13,889 nucleotides of DNA from DATAEU01 sp046724395 (GTDB lineage: Bacteria > Actinomycetota > UBA4738 > HRBIN12). The stretch lies in assembly GCA_046724395.1 (NCBI GenBank), contig JBKOWM010000147.1:1-13889 (forward strand). Direction: 5' to 3'. Shown here piece after piece: positions 1 to 5,546 of this stretch. The notes beneath the pieces are model-generated. The model had not been told where the DNA came from and did not search any database. It worked only from the letters and a program-made list of their open reading frames with translations. A program made the position numbers and the translations under genes. The stretch's first letter is position 1; each line of letters opens with the position of its first letter.

Positions 1-806
1 GCGCGGCGCCGCAGGGCGGACCGGCGCAGCCGGCTGCGCCGGTCGCCGCTCCCCCGCCGGCGGCCGAGCCTCCTCGGGTCCAGCCCGCGTCGACGGCGGC
101 GGGCGTCGGGGAGGACGTGCAGCCGATCTCGCACATTCGCCGGGCGATCGCGCAGCACATGCTCGCGTCGACGCAACAGACGGCGCGCGCGTGGACGATG
201 GTCGAGGTGAACGTCGATCATCTCGTGAAACTCCGCGAGCGCGTCAAGGACGCATTCGAGCGCAAACACGGGGTGAAGCTCACGTACCTGCCCTTCGTGG
301 TTCGCGCGACGGTCGACGCGCTTCGGGAATACCCGGAGGTGAACGCGCGGCTCGACGGCGACAACATCGTTCTCCCGCGCTTCGTGAACATGGGCATCGC
401 GGTCTCGTACGACGACGGACTCATCGTTCCGGTGATCAAGGGAGCCGACACGATGAACTCCATCGGGATCGCGCGAGCCATCGCGGAGCTGGCCGCCCGT
501 GCCCGAGCCCACCAGCTCAAGCCCGACGAGGTGCAGGGCGCAACGTTTACCATCACGAACCCGGGTCCGTATGGCTCGATCGCGTCCGTGCCGATCATCA
601 ATCAGCCGAACACGGGGATCCTGTCGCTCGACGCCATCGTGAAGCGCCCGGTCGTCGTCGACGACGCCATCGCCATCCGCAGCATGGTCAACATCTCGAT
701 GTCGTGGGACCACCGGACCATCGACGGCGAGCTCGCCACGCGGTTCCTCGCGCGCGTGCGCCAGGACCTCGAGTCGTGGGACTTCGCCGAGGACCTCGGG
801 ATCTGA
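1..806 (+). CDS. 2-oxoacid dehydrogenase E2 dihydrolipoyl acyltransferase, C-terminal part (5' end outside window)
   Basis: The reading frame is open from the left edge, so the start lies outside the window. The first ~38 visible codons are an Ala/Pro-rich flexible linker of the type that joins lipoyl and catalytic domains. From base 117 on comes the catalytic acyltransferase domain, about 229 residues: it opens with PISHIRRAIAQHM and carries the active-site motif SWDHRTIDG, with the catalytic His codon at 711-713 and the Asp at 723-725. Family knowledge: this core forms a multimer that passes an acyl group from the lipoyl arm to CoA in pyruvate or branched-chain 2-oxoacid dehydrogenase. Lipoyl and subunit-binding domains are not visible. 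lipB follows after 28 bp, and E1 alpha/beta genes lie 2.6 kb downstream on the same strand, which supports a branched-chain type complex. The GTG at 117 is internal and not the true start. The substrate cannot be decided from sequence alone. Confidence 0.93.
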   Translation, partial: AAPQGGPAQPAAPVAAPPPAAEPPRVQPASTAAGVGEDVQPISHIRRAIAQHMLASTQQTARAWTMVEVNVDHLVKLRERVKDAFERKHGVKLTYLPFVVRATVDALREYPEVNARLDGDNIVLPRFVNMGIAVSYDDGLIVPVIKGADTMNSIGIARAIAELAARARAHQLKPDEVQGATFTITNPGPYGSIASVPIINQPNTGILSLDAIVKRPVVVDDAIAIRSMVNISMSWDHRTIDGELATRFLARVRQDLESWDFAEDLGI

Positions 807-834
807 GCGTGCGCGTCCTCCCCGGACGTGCGAC

Positions 835-1530
835 GTGACGCGTACCGGCTGGCTGATCCGGCCCGCCGGGTCGGTGGATTACGACCGCGCCAACGAGCTG
901 ATGCACGAGCTGGCCTCGCTCCGCCTCCGCGGCGAAATCCCCGACACGCTGATCCTGCTGGAGCATCCTCCCGTCTTCACCGCCGGACGCCGCTCGAAGC
1001 CCGAGCACATCGTGTGGACCGAGGAACGGATCCGGGCGGCCGGCGCGCAGCTGCGGCATATCGACCGCGGCGGTTCGCTGACGTTTCACGGACCCGGGCA
1101 ACTCGTCGGCTACCCGATCCTGGATCTCGGCGTCCGTCCCGACGCGCTCGGTTACGTCCGGCGGCTCGAGGAGGTGGTCATCCGCGCGGGACGGGACCTC
1201 GGCGTCGAGCTCGAGCGAAGCGGCGTCCAGACCGGCGTTTGGTCAGGCGATCGCAAGGCGTGCGCGATCGGCGTCCGGCTGATGAGGATGCGCGTGAGCC
1301 TGCACGGCTTCGCGCTGAACTGCTCGACGGATCTCTCCTGGTACGACGCGATCGTCCCGTGTGGCCTCTCGGACGAGGGCGTGACGTCGCTGTCGCAGCT
1401 GGCCCGACGACCGGTGTCCCTCGCCGACGCAACGATTCCCGTCCTCCGGCACTTCGAGCGGGTGTTCGACATCGAGTTGCGCTCGGCCGCGGATGCGGCC
1501 GAGCCGTTCGAGAACGTCGCGGCGTCGTAG
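835..1530 (+). CDS. lipB: Octanoyltransferase LipB (lipoyl(octanoyl) transferase)
   Basis: 231 residues, normal for LipB, starting at GTG 835. The enzyme moves octanoyl from acyl carrier protein onto the lipoyl-domain lysine of E2 and GcvH proteins in the cytoplasm; LipA then inserts sulfur. Visible family motifs are RGGSLTFHGPGQLVGYPI near residues 80-100, DRKACAIG with the catalytic Lys at residue 141, HGFALN, and IVPCG with the catalytic Cys at residue 176 (E. coli equivalents Lys135 and Cys169). It sits 28 bp after the E2 gene, whose product is its likely substrate, and may share its transcript. No strong Shine-Dalgarno precedes the GTG. The gene ends convergent with the methyltransferase gene, 18 bp apart, and I see no convincing terminator in that gap. 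Confidence 0.96.
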   Translation: MTRTGWLIRPAGSVDYDRANELMHELASLRLRGEIPDTLILLEHPPVFTAGRRSKPEHIVWTEERIRAAGAQLRHIDRGGSLTFHGPGQLVGYPILDLGVRPDALGYVRRLEEVVIRAGRDLGVELERSGVQTGVWSGDRKACAIGVRLMRMRVSLHGFALNCSTDLSWYDAIVPCGLSDEGVTSLSQLARRPVSLADATIPVLRHFERVFDIELRSAADAAEPFENVAAS

Positions 1531-1548
1531 CGATCGGCCCCGGCGAGA

Positions 1549-2292
1549 CTACGCGTCGGCGATCAGCGCGTACTGAGGGATCGACTCGAGAACGCCGAGG
1601 ATCGGCTTGGCGGCGATTCGCCGCGCCCACTCGACGTCGTGAAGGCGTCGGAGCCGGACCGCGCGCCATCCCGCCTCGTAGACGGTGTCGATCAGCGGCC
1701 GTGCCGATGGCATTCGCGCCATCGGCAGCTCCGCCAGGATGGCCTCATCGTATTCGGCGTGGTGGTCGTGAGGGATCGAGTACAGGCGCCGGAACGCTTC
1801 GGCGAGGGTGTCGCGCGCCCGCTGCACGAGATCGGTTCGCCCCCAGACGCCCTCGAACAGCGCGAGCCGCCCGCCGGGCCGCGTGACGGCGCGCCAGGCG
1901 CGGAGCGTCGCGACCGGGTTGGGCGACGTCCACAGGACGTGGCGCTCCATGACGGCGTCGAACGGCCCCGGCGGTGGCTCGTCAGCGCGCCCGACCACGA
2001 ACGTGATGGCGAGCCCTCGTTCCTCCGCCTTCGAACGGGCCTGAGCGAGCATCGCGGGCGCGAGATCGAGCGCGGTCACGTCGTGGCCGAGCTCCGAGGC
2101 GAGCAGGCTCATCGCACCGGTCCCGGCGCCGACGTCGAGCACGCTCACATACTCCGCCGGTAGCGCGTCCCCCAGCGCGGCCCGCCATGCGGCGGCCTCG
2201 ACCGGATCCGACGCGGCGTGCGAGGGCGCACGATCGTAGACCTCGGCGTCCGCGTTCCACCAGTCGCGGATTCGATCGTGGATCTCGGCCAT
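1549..2292 (-). CDS. Class I SAM-dependent methyltransferase (Methyltransf_11-like)
   Basis: 247 residues from ATG 2292. A longer frame exists upstream of this ATG, but it overlaps the thioredoxin gene and reads as low-complexity Arg/Ala sequence, so I rejected it. The Rossmann SAM-binding motif I is VLDVGAGTGAMSLLA at about residues 51-65, followed by the acidic motif II (ALDLAPAML, 74-82) and a post-III motif TRPGGRLALFEG at 137-148. The N-terminal WWNADAEVYD is common in Actinomycetota small-molecule methyltransferases of the UbiE/Methyltransf_11 group. The substrate cannot be told from the sequence. It begins 8 bp after the stop of the thioredoxin-TPR gene with no clear Shine-Dalgarno, so it is probably translationally coupled to it in a two-gene operon. 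Confidence 0.85.
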   Translation of the reverse strand: MAEIHDRIRDWWNADAEVYDRAPSHAASDPVEAAAWRAALGDALPAEYVSVLDVGAGTGAMSLLASELGHDVTALDLAPAMLAQARSKAEERGLAITFVVGRADEPPPGPFDAVMERHVLWTSPNPVATLRAWRAVTRPGGRLALFEGVWGRTDLVQRARDTLAEAFRRLYSIPHDHHAEYDEAILAELPMARMPSARPLIDTVYEAGWRAVRLRRLHDVEWARRIAAKPILGVLESIPQYALIADA

Positions 2293-2300
2293 CGACGCGA

Positions 2301-3119
2301 TCAGAAGAGCGCGCTCGCGAGCTTGCGCCGGTACTCGGTGACGATCTCGTCGTCCTCGCCGAGCAGAGCGAACACCTCGAGCATCGCCTGGCGCGCATCC
2401 GGATCGTCCCCGAGTGCGCCGAGCATGCCGTCGAGCGCCTCGCGCCACCGTCCGTGCGCCGCCAGCCGCTTGGCCGACGCAAGCGTCCCGGGCTCCGTCA
2501 ACCCGCTCCACGACGCGATCTCGAGCTGCGCGAGCTGTCGTTCAGCATCGGCGTCGGGGAGCAGCGGCATCAGGGTCCGTCGCGCCTCCTCGTCCTCGCC
2601 ACGATCGGCGAGGATCCGCGCGAGGCCGAGTCGGGCGGCGCGGTTGTTCGTGTCCTGCTCCAGGGCGTCACGGTATGCGGCCTCCGCAGCGTCGAGGTCG
2701 CCCGCGGCCTCCACACCGGCCGCCTCCTCCGCCTCACGGTCGGCCTCACTCGGCAGCAGACCGGCGACGAACTGCCGCACCATCGGCTCCGGAATGGCCC
2801 CGATGAAGCCGTCGATCGGGCGGCCGTCCTTGAACGCGATGACGGTCGGGATGCTCTGCACGCCGAACTGCCCCGCGGTATACGGATTCGCGTCGACGTC
2901 GAGTTTCGCGAGCAGGAACTGTCCGCCGTGCTCGTCTGCGACCTTCTCGAGGATCGGCCCCAGGGTCCGGCAGGGACCGCACCACGAGGCCCAAAGATCG
3001 ACGACGACCGGGCGTTGCTTCGACCCCTCGACGACGACTTCGCCGAAGTTCGCGTCGCTCGCCTCGACGATCGTCGTCCCTTCCACGTGCTGTTCGATGT
3101 TCTTCATCTCGTCCGACAC
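2301..3119 (-). CDS. Thioredoxin-TPR protein, CnoX/YbbN-like chaperedoxin
   Basis: About 272 residues with an N-terminal thioredoxin fold followed by a helical TPR-like half (roughly residues 125-272 with repeated A/L/R helices such as AAEAAYRDALEQD and AARLGLARILADRG). The active site WASWCGPCR is intact (Cys47 and Cys50 from the GTG start) and the cis-Pro motif SIPTVIAF follows. Family knowledge: YbbN/CnoX proteins hold oxidised clients and hand them to chaperones; E. coli CnoX lacks the full CxxC, whereas this one keeps it, so it may also be redox active. Start choice is open. GTG 3119 has AAGGAG (3129-3134) nine bases upstream, TTG 3137 has GAGGAG (3143-3148) five bases upstream, and ATG 3107 is a third option. 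The TTG-proximal site overlaps the stop of a copper-ATPase remnant, which implies an old operon. The methyltransferase gene follows after 8 bp. Confidence 0.9.
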   Translation of the reverse strand: MSDEMKNIEQHVEGTTIVEASDANFGEVVVEGSKQRPVVVDLWASWCGPCRTLGPILEKVADEHGGQFLLAKLDVDANPYTAGQFGVQSIPTVIAFKDGRPIDGFIGAIPEPMVRQFVAGLLPSEADREAEEAAGVEAAGDLDAAEAAYRDALEQDTNNRAARLGLARILADRGEDEEARRTLMPLLPDADAERQLAQLEIASWSGLTEPGTLASAKRLAAHGRWREALDGMLGALGDDPDARQAMLEVFALLGEDDEIVTEYRRKLASALF

Positions 3120-3146
3120 CTTTCGATTCTCCTTCAACGGTACTCC

Positions 3147-3272
3147 TCAGCCGACGAACCGCCTCAGCCGCAACGAGTTGGCGAGCACGGAGACCGACGA
3201 CATCGCCATCGCGGCGCCGGCGACGATCGGATTCAACATCCCAAACGCGGCGAACGGAATGGCCGCGACGAT
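3147..3272 (-). pseudogene. 3' remnant of a heavy-metal (copper-type) P1B-ATPase
   Basis: About 41 codons ending in TGA at 3149-3147 encode a peptide that begins IVAAIPFAAFGMLNPIV and ends MAMSSVSVLANSLRLRRF. This is the last transmembrane segment and C-terminus typical of CopA-type P-type ATPases, with the family signature of a Pro-containing helix, AMA.SSVSV and a terminal basic NSLRLRR. Going further 5' the similarity stops: the frame continues as unrelated Arg-rich codons for some 20 codons with no start and hits TAA near 3326. The ATPase should be about 700 residues, so nearly all of it, including the DKTGT and metal-binding parts, is absent. Its stop codon overlaps the GAGGAG ribosome site of the thioredoxin-TPR gene, as in tightly packed operons. 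It may be a deletion scar or an assembly collapse. Confidence 0.75.
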
Positions 3273-3315
3273 CCCCCGCCGATCACCCCGCCAGTGTCTC
3301 CGTGAAGATCGCCGT

Positions 3316-3334
3316 TATACCCTGGGGGGGTATA
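3316..3334. promoter_or_regulatory. Candidate CsoR-type copper operator
   Basis: A 19-bp element with perfect 7-bp inverted arms TATACCC and GGGTATA around a TGGGG centre. Established knowledge: type 2 CsoR operators are G/C tracts flanked by A/T in a pseudo-palindrome of this kind, upstream of copper-efflux genes. It lies 44 bp upstream of the copper-ATPase remnant, on the side where that operon's promoter would be. On the minus strand it overlaps by one base a TATACT hexamer (3339-3334) that could be a -10; no good -35 is visible. In the other direction it is about 105 bp upstream of the E1 alpha start. No csoR gene is in the window. Confidence 0.55.
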
Positions 3335-3426
3335 GTATACGAGACCGCCCCGGACACCACCGCGGCACCGTCTACCAGCGCTCGAAGGCGGGTAGCTTCT
3401 CGGAACCCGGATGTACACTCGCGCTC

Positions 3427-3434
3427 GAGGAGGG
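3427..3434 (+). promoter_or_regulatory. Ribosome binding site of E1 alpha, decides the GTG 3439 start
   Basis: GAGGAGGG lies four bases before GTG 3439. The reading frame is open far upstream through the copper remnant, so this Shine-Dalgarno is what fixes the start. A weak -10-like TACACT at 3414-3419 precedes it, without a clear -35. Confidence 0.7.
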
Positions 3435-3438
3435 TGAT

Positions 3439-4455
3439 GTGGCGACCCGGGTAGGTCCCGAGACATCACACGAGGCCCTCGGCCTCGGCGCCGACGACCT
3501 CCTCGCGATGTACCGGTACATGATCACCGCCCGTCAGTGCGACGAGGCCGCGTTCAGGCTGAACCGCCAGGGGAAGGCGCCGTTCGTGGTTCCGGTTTCG
3601 GGCCACGAGGGCTGCCAGGTTGGGACGGCGTACGCGCTCCAGCGCGGGCGCGACGTCTGGCTCCCCTATTACCGAGATCTGGCCGTCGTTCTCGTCGCCG
3701 GGTTCACGCCGAAGGACATCTTTCTGGGACTGTTCGCGAAGGCGGACGACCCGTCGTCCGGCGGCCGTCAGATGCCGTCGCACTGGGGATCGAGTCGCCT
3801 CGGCATTGTTTCACACTCGAGTGCGATCGCGACCCAGATCCCGCACGCGGCTGGCATCGCATACGCCGCGAAGCATCGCGGCGAGGAGACTGTCGCGGGA
3901 TGCTGGTTCGGGGAGGGTGCGACGAGTGAGGGCGACTGGCACGAGGGCCTGAACTTCGCCGGTGTCCACAAGCTGCCCGTCGTATTCGTCTGCGAGAACA
4001 ACCAGTACGCCATCTCGGTCGCGCAAAGTAAACAGATGGCCATCGCCAACGTTGCCGATCGCGCTGCGGCGTATGGTTTCCCCGGCGTGGTGGTCGACGG
4101 GAGCGATGCATTGGCGTGTTACGCGGCGATGAAGGAGGCCGTCGAGCGCGCCCGCGCCGGCGAGGGACCCACGTTGATCGAGGCGAAGACCTATCGCTTC
4201 TTCCCGCACACTTCCGACGACGATGACAGGACGTACCGCTCGCGCGAGGAGGTCGAGCAGGCCAAGCACAAAGACCCGCTCGTGGTGTTCGGCCGCTACC
4301 TGACCGAACACGGCGTCGCCGACGACGACGCGCTCGACGCCGTCAAGACAGAGATCCGAGGCGACGTCGACCGGCAGATCGACGAGGCGTGGAGCGCGGC
4401 GGATCCGGATCCCATGACGCTCGGCGACAGGCTCTTCGCGGAGGAGTCTTCGTGA
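3439..4455 (+). CDS. 2-oxoacid dehydrogenase E1 component, alpha subunit (branched-chain type)
   Basis: 338 residues, thiamine-diphosphate dependent. With E1 beta it forms the alpha2beta2 E1 that decarboxylates a 2-oxoacid and acylates the E2 lipoyl arm. Visible hallmarks: HEGCQVG and LPYYRDLAVVLVAG in the N-terminal half; the ThDP/Mg motif running from GEGATSEGDWHEGLNF to CENNQYAIS; and the loop FFPHTSDDDDRTYRSREEV, which corresponds to the phosphorylation-loop region of mammalian BCKDH. Length and motifs fit BkdA-like rather than homodimeric AceE-type E1. The GTG start at 3439 is chosen for its strong GAGGAGGG site; the open frame further upstream has no E1 similarity. The last four bases overlap the E1 beta start (GTGA). 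Its partner E2 is encoded about 2.6 kb upstream, beyond lipB and two minus-strand genes. Confidence 0.94.
   Translation: MATRVGPETSHEALGLGADDLLAMYRYMITARQCDEAAFRLNRQGKAPFVVPVSGHEGCQVGTAYALQRGRDVWLPYYRDLAVVLVAGFTPKDIFLGLFAKADDPSSGGRQMPSHWGSSRLGIVSHSSAIATQIPHAAGIAYAAKHRGEETVAGCWFGEGATSEGDWHEGLNFAGVHKLPVVFVCENNQYAISVAQSKQMAIANVADRAAAYGFPGVVVDGSDALACYAAMKEAVERARAGEGPTLIEAKTYRFFPHTSDDDDRTYRSREEVEQAKHKDPLVVFGRYLTEHGVADDDALDAVKTEIRGDVDRQIDEAWSAADPDPMTLGDRLFAEESS
4440..4446 (+). promoter_or_regulatory. Ribosome binding site of E1 beta
   Basis: GGAGGAG ends five bases before GTG 4452, inside the end of the E1 alpha gene. It selects the GTG in the GTGA overlap over an in-frame start at 4389, whose extra residues have no E1 beta similarity. 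Confidence 0.7.
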
Positions 4456-5438
4456 GCGAGAAGAATGTGGTGACGGCGATCCACGACGCGCTCCACGACG
4501 AGATGGCGGCCGACGACCGCATCGTCGTCCTCGGCGAGGACATCGGCGCGCGCGGCGGCGTCTTCCGGATCACGCAGGGGTTCCTCGACGAGTTCGGCGA
4601 GGCGCGCGTGATCGATACGCCCCTCGCCGAATCGATGATCGTGGGATTGGCGATCGGCATGTCCTTGCATGGGCTGCTGCCGGTGGCGGAGATCGAGTTC
4701 GCGGACTTCATCCATCCCGCCTTCGACCAGATCGTCTCGGAAGTGTCTCGGATGCGTTATCGGACGAACGGCGACTTCGGTCTGCCGATGGTGATGCGCG
4801 TTCCGTGGGGCGGTGGCATCCACGGCGGCCTGTATCACTCCCAGTCGATCGAGGGCTTCTACGGGCACGTCCCGGGGCTGAAGGTCGTCGCCCCGTCGAC
4901 GCCGGCCGACGCCGCCGGCCTTCTTCGCTCGGCGATCCGAGACCCCGACCCAGTCATGTTCCTCGAGCACAAGAAGACGTACCGGTTGATCAAGGGCGAG
5001 GTCGCCGACGAGCCATCGACGGTCCCCATCGGCAAGGCCGACGTAAAACGGGAGGGCGAGGACCTCACGGTCGTCGCGTACGGGCTCATGCTGCACCTGT
5101 GCCTCGAGGCCGCGGCGCGCCTGGAGGAAGACACCGGGATGCACGCGGAGGTCGTCGACGTCCGGACCATCTCCCCGCTCGACAAGGAGACGATCCTTGA
5201 GTCGGTTCGTAAGACGGGCAAGGCGATGGTCGTCTACGAGGACAACCGGACCTATGGCGCCGGCGCGGAAATCGTCGCGACGATCGCCGAGGAGGCGATG
5301 TTCGACCTCGACGGTCCGCTCGTGCGCATAGGCGGCCCCGACGTCCCGGCGATGGGATTCGCGGCCTCGCTGGAGCACGCGTTCATGCTCGATACGGACC
5401 GAATCTACGAGCGAATGCTCGAGCTGGCGAAGTTCTGA
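4452..5438 (+). CDS. 2-oxoacid dehydrogenase E1 component, beta subunit (branched-chain type)
   Basis: 328 residues, usual length for E1 beta. The sequence follows the family along its whole length: LGEDIGARGGVFRIT near the N-terminus, TPLAESMIVGLAIGMSLHG, the core EIEFADFIHPAFDQI, then GGGIHGGLYHSQSIEGFY, which holds the conserved HSQS near the active site, and the C-terminal transketolase-like domain DVRTISPLDKETI with GPDVPAM. The start is GTG 4452, overlapping the E1 alpha stop by four bases (GTGA), with GGAGGAG five bases upstream, so the two subunits are translationally coupled and made in equal amounts. E3 (dihydrolipoamide dehydrogenase) is not in the window. A 108-bp gap without obvious features separates it from the downstream kinase gene. 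Confidence 0.95.
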   Translation: MSEKNVVTAIHDALHDEMAADDRIVVLGEDIGARGGVFRITQGFLDEFGEARVIDTPLAESMIVGLAIGMSLHGLLPVAEIEFADFIHPAFDQIVSEVSRMRYRTNGDFGLPMVMRVPWGGGIHGGLYHSQSIEGFYGHVPGLKVVAPSTPADAAGLLRSAIRDPDPVMFLEHKKTYRLIKGEVADEPSTVPIGKADVKREGEDLTVVAYGLMLHLCLEAAARLEEDTGMHAEVVDVRTISPLDKETILESVRKTGKAMVVYEDNRTYGAGAEIVATIAEEAMFDLDGPLVRIGGPDVPAMGFAASLEHAFMLDTDRIYERMLELAKF

Positions 5439-5546
5439 CTCGCCCGCGCTAGACGCTCGCCGAGGCGGCTCCCCGCGGCGCGCCCCCTCCCCGATTCAGG
5501 GCTCCCCCGGATTGAACCGATATATCCGCCAGGGGAACCTCCGCCG

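Noticed and set aside
1531..1548. Possible terminator between lipB and the methyltransferase gene
   Set aside because: Only 18 bp with no clear stem or T-run that would stand out from the surrounding GC-rich sequence.
828..1886. Long plus-strand frame overlapping lipB
   Set aside because: Out of frame with lipB, extremely Arg-rich and without motifs; the lipB catalytic residues are in the other frame.
2293..2511. N-terminal extension of the methyltransferase by 73 codons
   Set aside because: It overlaps the end of the thioredoxin-TPR gene and lacks methyltransferase similarity.
2218..3438. Very long open frame continuing upstream of E1 alpha on the plus strand
   Set aside because: Its translation is Ser/Arg/Ala-rich low complexity lying over the minus-strand thioredoxin gene and copper-ATPase remnant; E1 similarity begins only after the GTG with a good ribosome site at 3439.
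4296..5378. 360-codon minus-strand open frame over E1 beta
   Set aside because: Antisense to a clear E1 beta gene along its whole length, with no recognisable motifs.
5439..5546. Promoter for the kinase gene around GATATATCC (5518-5526)
   Set aside because: The AT-rich stretch is suggestive, but no -35 at suitable spacing could be found, so it was not annotated.
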